A stretch of DNA of 64,000 nucleotides from NCBI GenBank assembly GCA_023362775.1, contig JALMGJ010000006.1, positions 54,489,501 to 54,553,500 of the forward strand, given 5' to 3'. A model generated the notes under the pieces. The model was not told the origin of the DNA, ran no database searches, and worked only from the letters and a program-made list of their open reading frames with translations. Shown in pieces: positions 24,990 to 38,180 of this stretch (position 1 is its first letter; the number at the start of each line of letters is the position of its first letter). The DNA comes from Charina bottae. Taxonomy: Eukaryota > Chordata > Lepidosauria > Squamata > Charinaidae. The translations under genes were made by a program, and so were the position numbers.

Positions 24990-25545
24990 CTTTATTAGAG
25001 TCATAGACCAGATTAACAACAGGAAAAAAGCGAAGTGTGAGATAGCAAATAAAAACCATAGTAAAACCCAATAATTATAAAGCAAGTGTGGTCAAGTTGT
25101 GACATATTTTACAAACTGTAAAGCAAAACTTAGCCACATTAAGAGGAATAAAATCAAACTGATCAGATAGTACCAACTATAAATAAATGGTTCTGGAGGC
25201 TTTGAAATCTGACTAGAAGGAATGCTATTAACTGCAACCAGGCATCTTTGTAATGAGAGCAATATAAAAGAACGTGGGTTAGTGTTTCAGGAACTTTTTC
25301 ACCATAGAGGTAAAGTCTCTGTTCAAATGGAATACCCCACAGAACAGCTATTGAGAGGACATTAAATCTTGCCAGATTAGGGTTCTTCTGAATTTTGGAA
25401 TTGTTATTTGGCTTATATATCTGGCTGGCTTGAAAAAAGGCAGATGACTGCCCAAGAACATATCTCTGGGTATGGCAACCATGTCTGATTGGGCTTCCAA
25501 ATCCTTGATCTGCTGTGTAAAGGCTGCCTCTGTACATTCATATCC
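24990..25545 (-). mobile_element. Non-LTR retrotransposon 3' end with GATA/GACA tail
   Basis: The minus strand encodes RFNVLSIAVLWGIPFEQRLY and then ETLTHVLLYCSHYKDAWLQL, the C-terminal finger region of a LINE polymerase. After the stop come about 170 bases of 3' UTR ending CTCTAATAAAGTATC, which passes directly into the (TCTG)n(TATC)n microsatellite at 24841-24989. Confidence 0.5.
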
Positions 25546-27466
25546 CATCAACAGGATTGGATTAAGTGAGAATCCATAGCTCCTCAGTTTCTTCTACAGT
25601 GTTTATTTCAAGATGAAATAAACTTGTCACTTAAAATTATAGATGTTAAGCCCAGGGGGTGGGGAAGTAACATTAGCTAATAAGAGAAGATGCATGTCCA
25701 AATATGGGTTTCAATTATGGCATAAGACCATATCAACCACATATGTTTAATTTACAGAAACAATGTTAATAATTCTTTTAGTTCAAACTATATAATGGAT
25801 CAAAACTTGCAACCATTCTGAGGGAAAAATTCATAGAGAAACAAAGATTCTGTGTTAGTAAAGATACAGTTGAAATCTATGATTTAGAAAAATGAAGGAA
25901 AGAAGGAAATGGAAACTAGGGCTGAAAGATTGCTTGGCGAAAAGGTTGGGATGGGAGTGAAGCTAATCTATATAAATCAAGTTACAGAATTAGTGAAGTA
26001 GAGAATTTGGGAGAATAACTGAAGTTATTGCACTACTACACAAATGAGAAATACTAAAATCTGAAAAAAGTTGGGATGGAAGTTGCAGTGGATACAGGCT
26101 AGAAGACAAACTGACATGTATTGGCTCAGTAAGGAAACTGTCTAGAATATTTGACTATATTTATTCACCATTATGGTTAAGTGTTAAAGATTTTCCTTGA
26201 GGGGGGAAAATGGCTGACTTGGAGTAGGGAATAGTCTTACTAAAAATATTTTCTTTAAATAATCTTGTTTATCAACTAATATCTAGTATCAAAGTCTGCA
26301 TTCTAGCATGATCTATTTAACTGAAACTGATGTGAAGTGCCTGTGTTTGTAGGTATCCAGTTGTTGGCAGCAATAAGGTCCAAGGAAAGAGACTCTCCAG
26401 GTGAATGGGTTGCTTTCTTTTTCTTCCTCTTACAGTTCATGTGACAACCCCTGACATAACTAAATAGAAATTCAGGAAAAGTGAAATGCTTAGTGAAGAG
26501 AACTCTGGAACAATAAAAGGATGAACCATGGAAAAAAAGACATCTGCTTTACAGCAAAGTCAAATTTACTGGCCTCTGCCTCAGGAGAGTCTGTTTTGAC
26601 TAGCCACAGTTCTCCAAAGGTTCAAGCAGAAGACTCCCTTAGCAATCGAAGGACAGCGGCAAAGAAAGCATTTGCTCCCCCATGCATAAAATCTACACCC
26701 CTGTAGCCTTCAAGCAATATCACTGATGAACTCCAGCCCAACAGGAGTAGCACATAAAATAACAGTGAGCGCTAACAATCAGTTCAGAATTTTACATGGG
26801 GTTTTTATTTGCTTTTTTCACTTGTTGTTAATTTGTTCATTGTGGACATGCTTTCTTAAATGTCCCACATATACATGGGGATTCTAGACATTATTAGATA
26901 CTAAAATAGGCCTGGAATAGCAATTAATGGGTAAGGAAAAATAATAAATATCTACTTAAACACCACATAACAACAATGTGGTTGTCTTTATACAGTGTTA
27001 ATATTCAGTGTAAACTGCAAACATTTGTCAAGTCAAAACTGCTTATTGAGGCAAGAAAGACAGATGTTTGCTGTGATTCAGATCATCTTTGGAATGTGAA
27101 CAGCACTCTGAGCTAAAAGTGATTGTCAAAAGTTACATAGCTAATATCTGCAAGTAAAAACAAACACGCAAAAAGTCATTGCCCCAGACATGTAACAGTA
27201 TTTCAAATAATAAAAAAAGACATAACTATTGCAATGGCTAACATAGAAATGGTTATTGCATATCTCACTATTGCTTAGAACATTTCACTAAGATAAGAGC
27301 ATGTTTACAAAGTTGAATATGGAAGTAAAATACATTCAGCTCAGTTCAATGGGCATCAAACCAGAGACAGTACAGAGCACAATATTTCCAATTTGTTTTT
27401 AACAGCAAACTCGCTGTCCCTCAGGGATTCTCTGGCAAGTGACTTTGGAAACTAGTATTTCAAATA

Positions 27467-27506
<40 letters not shown>
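27467..27506 (+). repeat. (AAT)n microsatellite
   Basis: About 13 AAT units. Confidence 0.96.
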
Positions 27507-28028
27507 GGCATCTTACAGCAATTCTCTGGATTGTGATCATAGTCTTCCTTTATGTCAGTCCAGTAGCAGTTCAGCCTTATTTGCATACAGCTATAGAAAT
27601 ATATGAAACATGTACAATACATTTAAATTATTCATGCCATTTAAATATTGGTAATGGTGAAATAGACATATTCAAACCAGAGGCAAAGCAAGGCACAACT
27701 AAATATCAACTGGTTTCATCAAACTGTAAATAAAAATTGTTCCAAAATGTAAAAGTAACCTTTCTTTTCTTTTTCAAACAAAAGGATATAATGAACAAGC
27801 TAGTTTAATCAATCATGCATGGAGCCATCTGCAAATCTGAAACTTTGTAAGGCTTTGTTGTTTCCTTTCTCTCTACCCAAAAGAAATAGTTCAGTTTTTC
27901 TAGGGTCACATGAGCTAATTCACATAACTGTATTTGAAGACATTTCCCTTTCCCCTTGTCTTTTGTGGCTATAGAATTCATGCATTAATCTAAATCAGAG
28001 GTTGGCAATCTGTGCTCCTCCAGATGTT

Positions 28029-28095
28029 TGTTGTTGTTGTTCAGTCGTTTAGTCGTGTCCGACTCTTCGTGACCTCATGGACCATAGCACGCCAG
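28029..28095 (-). mobile_element. 67-bp BovB 3' end micro-insertion
   Basis: (TGT)n then TCAGTCGTTTAGTCGTGTCC and onward to CATAGCACGCCAG is the terminal BovB sequence only. GATGTT repeats at 28023-28028 and 28096-28101 form the target duplication. It interrupts an older repeat with CCTCCAG/CTGGAGG ends (about 28010-28180). Confidence 0.85.
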
Positions 28096-31000
28096 GATGT
28101 TGCTGAACCCCAATTATCAGTCTTAGCAATTTGGCCAATGATATGGAGCAATGGAAGTTGCATTTCTGGAGGGCTATAATTTAAATGCCCTAGCTTTTAG
28201 GCAGATCCCAAATGAATGCCTATTCACTATGCTTTTGATCAAAAATTATATACGCCTGTAAAAATGGTACAACTATATCCCAAGAGAGGAAAATTTAGAT
28301 GACTGATTCACTTGCTTCTCAGTCAGTTGTCAACACAAAAATTAACAAACAAACCACACACCCTAAACTTAATGCCACTGCAAAAAATCATCTTAGGCAT
28401 TGAAGAGCTCACTCTTCAAAATATCCAAAGACCATAACTGTAAAGTAACTGCTGATTTGTAAGTATACAAATCAGCCAAAGTTCGATTGAAATAATCGAT
28501 AACACATCAGATTGCTTCAGTGATTCAAAGGTTAAATTTGAAGGGGTGATTTTATTAAATTGAATTTGAATTGAAACTTCAACTTGAAAATTCAAGCTGC
28601 CTTACTGATTTGCAATCAGTCCAGCTCCAATCTTCGACTTCAAGAAATGGACAAGGATTTTTTGGAGATGGAACATTGCACACAAGTGTTGGAGACTTGC
28701 CTCTTCTTTCCTCACAAATTTTAGAAATTGTTGTGTTCATCAAAGGGAATGTGTAGTTTCTGTGAAGAGATTCCTGAATTCATTTTCACCGCAAGCCAAT
28801 TTATCAATGAACAGCTAATCAGCATAGAGTGAGGTGATGTCAGGGAAATGGGCGAAGAAACAATGCTGAGCCGAAATTCAACTCTAGTTCTTTATTGTTT
28901 CTACCTTATACAGAATCATGCTAGACTAAAGGTTCCTTTACTGAGCTAAGGGGAAAAATACCCTTGGGAATTTAGTGCAGTGCTAGTCTGCTCCTTTTCC
29001 TCGTGCCCCCCCTCTCCAAGCTGTGTGATCTCTTATCCGCCTGGAATGCGCTCTCAGCTCCCAGCTCCATCTTATAAATCAGAGCTTTGTCATCAATTTC
29101 CAGTCCTGTGTAATGCTTGAATTGAGCAGGTGTGATGATTATATGCATTCCAAGGGACATAGGAAACAAATCAGATGAATGACTGCAGACTAAATTTAGA
29201 AAATAATTGGTTTGATTGGGACTGAAAGTTCACATAGACTCTGGAGATGCAACAGTTTTGAGCATATGAGAGCTAAAATACTACTGATTCAACTGATCAA
29301 TCCATTGTTTGCCTGAAGCTTGGCCTATGCCAGAGATTTGCAACTTCAGGCAGCTACCACCAAACCATAGTCCTGTAATTCTATCTCTGTGCTGTTCCTC
29401 TTTGCTGTACTGGCTTTTTACTTCCCAATCTGTTTGAATGATGAAGCAACAGAGCTTATCTGTGTGCCTGATCTGCTCCCTCTGGAAGGTGTGCAGATTC
29501 AGTCCAAAGGAGGAAGCATTGAATGGGCAGTAGCAAATTGCAAAATGGGCAATAGCAATTAGAATATTCTAATTTTCTTCACTCTACACCCACTTATTTG
29601 ACATACAGAAATGGTGGTGAAATTCAGTTTGTTCTCTGTATTTGACTGCCACTTCCTACGTATATCCAGGGAAATAAAAATTCAGCAATAATAAAATGGT
29701 TTGTGTTGAAGGTACCACAAGACACTTCAATGTTATCTGCTATCATATTTGCCAGACTGGTAGGACTCAAAAGAAGAAACAGTCAAAATGCAATTTATAA
29801 TATTCATCTCAAGAGTGATAATACTCACTAATAGCCATTATATTATTGTCCTTTTCGAATGCACAACCCAATGCAGTTTGAGCAGAACAGGTTCACAGGG
29901 AAGATGGGAGGCCATATTGTGGAGGTGGAAGGGTCATTTATACAATAAATGAAGCGGCTTAAGGAGAACTGGTTCAAATGTTTTAAGGAACTGGTTTTGA
30001 GCCTTTTAGATTCCAGACATGGGATAATTTTTTGGTATGTGAGTTTAGGATTCTCACAACTCAAGCATTCTTTATTACAATGAACATCCAAGCAACAAAA
30101 TGGCATTTGTCTCTTAACAGGCTTTGCTTCTGTGGCTTTTTAATACTCCAGGTGCATGTTCAGCTCAAACATACATAGAAACAAACAAAAACCTAAAATA
30201 CATTTTGTTCTGAACACATTTTTTTTAAAGACAGTTGCTTATACTGTTCTTGCAGAAATTAAAATATGTGTGGTGATATTCCAGGCCACACTGAGGCAGG
30301 GCTTTAAAGCAGTGCTGTAAAATATTGCAATGTTCACATTTAATAAATTCCTAATTGAAGTAAGACTGGAGGAAAATGGAAAAAATAATCAAGTACTCTT
30401 CAGAAAAACATCATAGTTTTCATCTATTACAAATATATTTTATCAAACCCACACACATACACACACATACTGATGCACTCACAAATATTTCCAGCAGATA
30501 TGAATAATGACAACCACATCCTGATAAAAGAAGGCTTGCAAGGAATTAGGCAACTTCATTCTTTTTTGGATTTAACATTTGTTCAGCTTTTTATATCATT
30601 TCAGTACATCCATGTACATTGATGCTTAATGCCTTTACTACTTACATATTCCAGCAAAACAATACCCATTTGTCTGGGAAACCCAGGTGGAAGAAATGTG
30701 CTTGGAAGGGAATTGTACAGAAGTATCTTGTTTGCTATGCATATAACATGACTTTTAGAACCCAGCCATTGTGACTAATTTTAGGAGTGAATAATTAAGA
30801 AAAAGATGAGGAGGTGTGTGTGTCACTTGCCCTACTGTGCAAATATTTTGTCAGTTTCCTTAGGTATGTCTGAGTAGAATGAGAGGATTATGTTGCCAAG
30901 AAGATGACTATGGAATATTTTCACGTACACATAAAGAGCTATTAGTATCAGTTATACATAGGACATACAACAAGCAATTGTTGCATGTGCCTACTCATGC

Positions 31001-32204
31001 CTATGGCTGCTCACACCCACTGGATGGTGGTGTGGATAGAAAAAATCCAACTGCCATAATCTGCAAATAATTCCAGAAATTACTAGCCAGAGAAACTCCC
31101 TGGAAATAAATCTAGAAGAAGCCATGGGCACACTTTCTTGAAGTATCCTACAGATGGCATGGGAGACTTAAATAAGAGTATTGATGACCATGCTGTTTGG
31201 GGAGAGAAATTGATGGGCATGAGTATGTTTACTGAGAAGCCATACTTATGGTTTACTGTTTGTTCTTGATGTACCTACTCTGAGGAAGTGGTACTGAATA
31301 CTGGACCAAACAGTAGGCAAACAGAAATGGCCACCACACAACTGACTTGCCACAAATTGTTAGCGTATTTATTATTATGACTACAGTATACCTTTTCTAC
31401 TAGGAGGAGAAGAGGGTTTGGGAATGGGATTGGTTGTGTCTCTATTGCTAAGCTAATTTTCTAATTTTCTAATTTTTCCATTTTCTTGACCTAGATATGT
31501 GGAAGGAAAGATCCTTTTGTTTCTTTGTCTCAGGCAGTAAATGTCTACTTGATCCTGGCCATAATTGGAAAGGAAGCTACAGTTCTGCCATGTACAAATT
31601 ATCATTAATGAAAGGCCAATGTTAGGAGAGCTGAATAGTCTGGGCCATGAATGTACATGCTATGGTTTACAGTTAACAATCCAGAAGGGCTTTTAGTCTC
31701 ACTTCTTACAAGGTTATAATATACATGGTTATAATATACAAAATGGGGTAAATAAAAACAGATTTATTTAAATTGCACTAAAAAACCCCACCCACAGAGG
31801 AATACTTTGTTATATGAGGATGGCTTTCTAATTTCACTTAACTCCTATTTTTAAACTGTTCTTTTTACATTAAGCTTAGGAGTTCCAAAATCTAAGTTTG
31901 TCATAGGGTATGGGATAATTATATAGGCAAATTGATGCCTCAAAGGCTGCATTTGTTCATGAAGCTCATGTCTCGCCGTTCCTGAAGCACCCTGTTACCT
32001 CAGCTATTGAAAATCAGTAGCATGATTTTCTACTATTTTGAGATGGTTTAACACACACACCTGTACTCTAAGGTTTAAATTAGATTTAACATTAAAAAAC
32101 GATACCTTTCTCTCATTTAAAAAAATGGCCCTGTTATGTTTTGACATATAGCTATATCTATTTAGTATCCTTTTCTTCATCCTCCTGCCTACTGTGCTCC
32201 CCTT

Positions 32205-32436
32205 TTTTTGTGTGTGCCTTCAAGTCAATCTTGACTCCTGGTGACTGCCTGGACAAGTCCCTGCAGACTTTTTGGCAAGGTTTTTCAGAAGTGGTTTGCC
32301 ATTGTCTTCTTCCTAGGGCTGAGAGAGAGTGACTGGCCCAAAGTCACCCAGCTGGCTTTGTGCCTAAGGCAGGACAAGAACTCTCAGTCTCCCAATTCCT
32401 AGCCTGGTTCCTTAACCACTACACCAAACTGGGTCT
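32205..32436 (-). mobile_element. tRNA-derived SINE, second family
   Basis: On the minus strand the head CCAGTTTGGTGTAGTGGTTA (A box) is followed by a B-box-like region, CAGCTGGGTGACTTTGGGCC and CACTTCTGAAAAACCTTGCC, with a terminal CAGGAGTCAAGATTGACTTG resembling a BovB end. This body is frequent in squamates. Confidence 0.85.
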
Positions 32437-32980
32437 ATACTGTGCCCTTTACCCTGCCAAAAATGTTAAGTGTAGCTCTAATCTTCAAAAGGTTGCAAAC
32501 CACAGAAAAGTCATAAAGCCAAAACCTAGAAAAAAATGCTTCTAAAAATTCAGGACAAAGACCATCCAATTACAAGAAACTGTGCCATGTTTAGATTTTG
32601 TCTCCAGCAATAACACAAGGCTTAACCAATCTACAATCAGTCAATATTAAATATACATACAGGATTTTATCATATAGAAAGTAATAAAGAACACATTTCC
32701 TTCTTTTCACTTTAATAGGATTGATTTATGTTATGGGCAACTTTTGTATATTAATTTCTTAATATACAAACTTGCTCTAGAATCCCAATAGTTCGGCTAA
32801 TTAATTTTACTTGCTCAGGTCCCAGTAATTTGAACTACCTGTATTTTAAATGCCGGAGGTCTTGAAAATGACAATAGTTCATGGGACAAATTTTCAATTT
32901 TAATTGTAAGCTAAGCAGAAAAATGTTAGAACAGCAAATCAGATAAAGTAAGACACTTACTAAAGCAAGCAAGCAAGAAT

Positions 32981-33099
32981 AGGAAGGAAGGGAGGAAGGG
33001 AGGAAGGGAGGAAGAGGAAGGAAGGAAGGAAGGAAGGAAGGAAGGAAGGAAGGAAGGAAGGAAGGAAGGAAGGAAGGAAGGAAGGAAGGAAGGAAGGGG
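32981..33099 (+). repeat. (GGAA)n microsatellite
   Basis: A long GGAA run with GGGA variants at the 5' side. Tandem GGAA is the core of ETS-factor sites. Confidence 0.97.
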
Positions 33100-35340
33100 A
33101 TGCCTGGGGTAAATGTGTCACCATACATTTTTGTTGTTTTAAAAAACACCTTGAGGTGTTACTATCTCTAATCTGTTTGAAAATCTGCCAAATGACCAGA
33201 GTTTCTAGATATTAGAAAATAGGTTTGAAATGTGAAAACATTCTGCTTTGCTAAAAGCAGGTTGCCTATATGCTGTATAAACAGAGCATACATATTTTAT
33301 AAATCTGAACCCTTAATTTTCACTTTGAAGATATCTGTGGTAAAATGTCCAACAGAGCAGTTTGTACCTTCTTTTCCACCCATATGTAATCAACAAATGT
33401 ATTTTGCTATATTTGTTAAGTCGTTTTCTTTCTTTAAGGGTTTCATATTTATCCAAGCTCTTTTCACACATTATGAATGCATAGAAGGCATCACACCACT
33501 CACAACAGGGACAGTATTCTTACCCCTGCTGAGAATGTGTTTCCTGACCTCACCTAGAGAGGCCCACATGCTGGCATGGTGGTCCATGCAGGATGGGCAA
33601 CTGTGGGCCACATGCAACCACCCAAGCCTCCCTGTAATGGTCCTGAAAACCCCTTGGAAGGAACAAGGTTGAAATGTTTTGGAATTGTTTATGTTTTGTG
33701 GGAGGTTTGGAAGGGGATAAGGGCAAATGGGGGCTTTAAGTCTTGCAGAGATTTCCAGGCCAAATAAAAAAGACTGCCTACTTTGAAGTCATCTTCATGC
33801 AAGCAGAGGTTTTCATGGTGTTTTTAAGTGAGTCTGGATACCAAATTATCTCTCTGTTCTAACCACATGGAAATTACATGGAATCTACATGCAAATTTAA
33901 GATTTCTTTCTTAAAAATAAAAGTGCTCATCTACAGGCAATCCTAGGTAGAGCCAACCTGACACGGGGGCCAGGAATGTCACCACTCCTCAGTAACTGGA
34001 TTCACTTATAAATGGGCAACATTGACAACAATCTGCATCCTGCATACCATATGGACTTAACAATGGACAATTGCTTTGTATGGGATGAAAATGTATAATT
34101 ACCATTATATAAAAATAAGACAGCATGCATGCATACAGGCCTCCTAAAAACTTGAGTGTGGCCCACAGAGATCCTTCAAAAGTTGGGACTGAATTGCACT
34201 TTTTATTGTGACAGGAATTAAATATTAAATGCATGATGAGTTCCCATTAATTAATTAATCATCGTTAATTAATTCTAATTCTAATTAGGTTGAAATTTAA
34301 TCTAATAAAATTTAATTTTTTTGCCCCCTTCTATTTCTTCATCCTGGCCCCAGCTGCTGAAACATAAATATAGCTCTCAATGTTCCCCAGAACTGTACAC
34401 CCTTGATAGAAGCAATTGCACAAGCTCTATGGCACTCTGAACTCTATTCAGGCATACAAATGAATTAAACTTATCCTGCCCTTGGCCTTTGGGCATGAGC
34501 AAGGAAGTCTGAAAGTGCTTGGCAATTCCTTGAATATAAGTAGCGCCCTTCTGCTATCAAGAATCTTATAAAGCACACTTCTGGATGACATAAAAAGTTC
34601 TACTTATCCTGAAGTGAATAGAATACCCTTTCAGACTTGCTGCTGAACCCAGCAAGATCTGTGGAGGATGGAGCTTGGGAGGCCCAGTGTGAATCCCTTG
34701 CCCCTATAACTACTTATACAGTGACATATTAAGAAACTGAACTGAAGGCAACTGTGAGGCTATGAGTTAACATCTGAGTTGGTTTTAGAGGATCTTATTG
34801 AATTTATTTATTTATTATTTAAATTTATATGACCACCCAACTCCCCCTTCTATGAGACAAAAAAAAGTGGTGACTTTTAACTCCTGAACAGAATTCAAGT
34901 TAATATCTCATCTCAAATGTGGCTTTAGTGGGAGGGCTGTTCAAATTAATTTCTAGCAGACTTTTCTTGTAGGATAACAGAATTCATTGTATGGTGGATT
35001 ATAGCAGCTATGGGAGTAGTTGAATACAATGGAAGCAGGAGTTACACCATAGGAGAAAAAAAATCTTTATTCTACCTTCCCAATTCATATTAAGTTAGGG
35101 AGCTGATACTAGGATGTAACCTGTACTGATAAAATAAATGCTTCTCCATGGACCAAAATTTATTTCCTGTTTGCTCTGTTCCTATTCTGGTTAGAAACCT
35201 ATAATTAAAAGCTAAAAAAGCAGAGTATGGAGACTACACTGTGCTTTATGGCATTTTAATTAAGCAGCTTGCATTGTAGATGTCAAGTATTAAGCTGCAG
35301 CTTATCTTGTGGATCATTTAAGGAGGATCTTTTATAGCTA
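33100..35340. other. No gene seen
   Basis: Mostly unique AT-rich DNA; a TTAATTAATTAA-rich patch lies at 34245-34320 and a LINE tail at 34797. The 146-codon frame at 33232-33672 has no recognisable domain. Confidence 0.5.
34797..34862 (-). mobile_element. Short LINE 3' tail fragment
   Basis: AATTTATTTATTTATTATTT followed by ATATGACCACCCAACTCCCC is the complement of the CR1/L2 tail (GGGTGG...ATATAAATT, then TAAATAAA). Confidence 0.5.
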
Positions 35341-35375
35341 GGATGTGTCTCTCTGTGTGTGTGTTTGTGTGTGTG

Positions 35376-35560
35376 CACCCACACGTGCCTTCAGTCAGTG
35401 TTGACTCCTGGTTACTGCCTGAACAAGTTCCTGCAGTTTTCTTGGCAAGCTTTCAGAAGTGGTTTGGCATTGTCTGCTTCCTAGGGCTGAGAGAGAGTGA
35501 CTGGCCCAAGGTAACCCAGATGACTTTGTATCTAAGATGGGACTAGAACTTTCCAGGGTT
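35376..35560 (-). mobile_element. tRNA-derived SINE, second family, head truncated
   Basis: The body and tail match the copy at 32205-32436 (GAGAGAGTGACTGGCCCAAG, AGAAGTGGTTTGGCATTGTC). The tRNA head is missing beyond about 35560. A (GT)n run lies at the tail side. Confidence 0.8.
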
Positions 35561-36237
35561 TGTGGGGGGGAAATATATAAGATAATCAACAGTGGCCTGC
35601 ATCTGCATTTCACCACTTGCTGTGCAATGTTGGTTATCTTGCTTTGTATCACCATTGTACTGTTAGATGATGAAACTCTATATCAGCTTGGACTGTGCAG
35701 ATCTTTGAAAGGGGTTAGCTTTGATGAAGATTTTGAGTGAAGTGCCCCTTGAAAGTATCTTCACAAGGGTAAGTAGGTCAAAGGGTTCTCTATTTCTAAT
35801 TAATGTAGTGGGGTGGTTGCTTTGTTTTGCAACAGTAGCTCTGCACAATTACAAGAAATGTGCAGAAGCCACTGCTTGAGATGCATATGGGCCAACTGAG
35901 GAAGACTGGCTCCATCTTGACTCTTCATTTGAGGTACAGGATCAGTCATGATCCACAATCACAGGATCCATAATCCCCTACTATCCCTGGTGCTCTGTTA
36001 ACAAGGAAATGAACTGTAAAGGGAGAAGGGTCTGCCAGATGGAGTTCAGATATGAGGAGCTGATCAGATCTGGGCACTCATGAACTAGTCTGAATTTTCA
36101 GACTGGATATTTTCTTTATACCAAAATTCTGCCCAGGCAGGACCACTCTTCCAGAGTAGGCTAGTCCAGAACTGGATGTCACCGATTAGAATAATTATTT
36201 GTTCTTCAGATAATTGTCTACCAAGATCTAAAAAAAA

Positions 36238-36438
36238 GGAAGGAAAGAAAGAAAGAGAAAGAGAAAGAGAAAGAGAAAGAGAAAGAGAAAGAGAAAGAGA
36301 AAGAGAAAGAGAAAGAGAAAGAGAAAGAGAAAGAGAAAGAGAAAGAGAAAGAGAAAAGGAAAGGAAAGGAAAGGAAAGGAAAGGAAAGGAAAGGAAAGGA
36401 AAGGAAAGGAAAGGAAAGGAAAGGAAAGGAAAGGAAAA
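36238..36438 (+). repeat. (GAAAGA)n(GGAAA)n purine tract, 200 bp
   Basis: About 18 GAAAGA units are followed by 16 AAGGA units. The all-purine strand could form a triplex (H-DNA). Confidence 0.97.
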
Positions 36439-37908
36439 ACTTCTACCGCTCTATGATCCTTGTCCAGATTTTTCTGCTTCTAAAGATGGGGAAAAAAGTA
36501 GAGATGGCCAGTTGGTGATCCACAGATTTGATATAGTCTCCCTCCTGATTATTTTTTCTGGTCCCTGATATCCCTGTGAATGTTTCAGACTGCATGGTCT
36601 ACAGCAGGAAAGCACCGAATCCTTGTTGAGAGCAACTTTATTAACAGATATCAGTTTGTGTGGCAAGGATGCACACCCATATCTTGAAAAAAAAGAGTGA
36701 TCATCAAGGGCAGAGTATTTAATAAGGTAAAGGAGCCTGTTTCCATAAGTCTGGATACAAACAGAGTGAAGTGATGATCACAAGGCAATAGGTTGTTCAA
36801 AAGTTATACCCTGATGCCAACATCTGTGCCAGCATATCTAGCTACAATATACAATGATGAGACAACCCATCCTAAGTATTATTTCCAGATCTTAAGATCT
36901 GGTTGTACATATTTAAATGTCTAATGTTTTACAGCGGAGGGGGAAAAAACCTATTTATCCGCTATAATGAAAACATTATTGCATTCAGCAATAAAACTTA
37001 CCATTTTCATATGTCTTTAAAAGCCACATAGTAAAAGTTTGATCAGAGATAACAGACCCATTTGGATCTACCAAAAATGCATTATAAAAACAGTGGTACA
37101 TTTTTGTGCGCTTTTTACTCAAGTAGCTATTAAGAGTTACTCCATGTTTACTTTCATATTTAAACCCATAGTTTTAAATTATTTCCTTCTAGTGGACAAT
37201 AAAAAAAGCAACAAATCAAACAACCCCTCCCCCACAAAAATAAGCTTGTGAAGGGATCAGTTGACATGGATACTTTATCAATGTAGTCATTTTCTTCCTT
37301 TACTATAGTAGCGCTTTTTTTTTTTTTTGCATTAGGAATTTGTTTGGAGCAAGAACCTTTGTTACTGGAAGACCCTACTGTCACAGCACTACCCTGTTTG
37401 GGGTTTATGTTTAAGCGACTCATATCAAATTCTACAGGAGCCCTAGCATACATGACCCCAAAATAAAACATCATGCCAAACCCTGCTCCATCCAATATAG
37501 AGCAGAATAAGCAATGGATCTTTGAAAGACTCCAGCATAATCCTCCTTTCTCACACCACACTACTGATTGTTCCCTTGTTGCAGTTAATGGGTAGACCTG
37601 GGCAGGTGCAGGTTGCTTGAAGGCAAGATGCTGAAAAGTTTAGTCTAGCTGCGAATAGCTAGACATTTTAACAAAAGTCAGTTACCAGGGCAGTGTGATG
37701 GAAGAGGAAGAGGTTATATGCAGTTCTGGGAAGACTCTTTCTGTACCCCTCTCTCTCTTTAGAGGGGACAGAGCAGTGATTTAATTTACTGTGTTTTATA
37801 ATGCATGTATTTTTGCAAATGCCTATTGCCATTTGGTATTGTTACTGATTATAATTACTACAAAACATCTGGCCTGTACTTTGAACATTATAAATATGCA
37901 TATTTATG
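36439..37908 (-). other. Probable SLC16A7 3' UTR and downstream flank
   Basis: This lies immediately downstream of the stop codon on the minus strand. It holds a T-run at 37317-37328 and a 133-codon minus frame (37160-37561) with no known domain. The extent of the UTR cannot be set from sequence alone. Confidence 0.45.
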
Positions 37909-38180
37909 TTAAATATTAGTTTCTGTTTCTGAAGAACTGTCTTGCAGTTTGCTGGATCTGTTGAGAACTTCTTCACTCTCTTTGTGGGTCAAAGGCTCCA
38001 CTTCCTTGGAATCGGCATTCTTTAAGGCGCTCTGCCTTTCATCTTCTAATTTCTTCTCTTTTGCCAAAAGTCTATAATTGATTGCATTTCCAATGAACAG
38101 CCAAATGCTTGAAACAACAACAATTATACCACAGACAAAATACATATATTTGTAGTCTTTGGTTATGTCCACAAGCAAAC
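37909..38180 (-). CDS. SLC16A7: SLC16A7 (MCT2) terminal coding exon with stop codon
   Basis: The last coding exon begins after the acceptor TTTCAG at 38181 and encodes 89 residues plus a TAA stop at 37909-37911. It completes TM12 (DYKYMYFVCGIIVVVSSIW, then LFIGNAINYRLLAKE) and the hydrophilic cytosolic C-terminal tail. The tail ends in ETETNI, agreeing with my recollection of a MCT2 C-terminus ending in ETNI; MCT1 ends differently. The split Gly codon joins in frame to the exon ending at 41739. The 3' UTR must extend to lower coordinates. An AATAAA on the minus strand at 36637-36642 is one possible poly(A) signal, but many A/T-rich matches exist and I cannot choose among them. Confidence 0.95.

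Larger units (their letters stand above)
25546..32204. other. Long stretch without genes
   Basis: 6.7 kb of AT-rich DNA containing the AAT repeat and the BovB micro-insertion. A slightly GC-richer patch near 28970-29100 shows no convincing coding frame. Confidence 0.55.

Noticed and set aside
33232..33672. 146-codon plus-strand frame
   Set aside because: No recognised motif, biased composition typical of AT-rich non-coding DNA, and no splice or promoter support.
36637..36642. SLC16A7 poly(A) signal
   Set aside because: The minus-strand AATAAA matches, but such hexamers are common in AT-rich DNA and nothing else marks a cleavage site.
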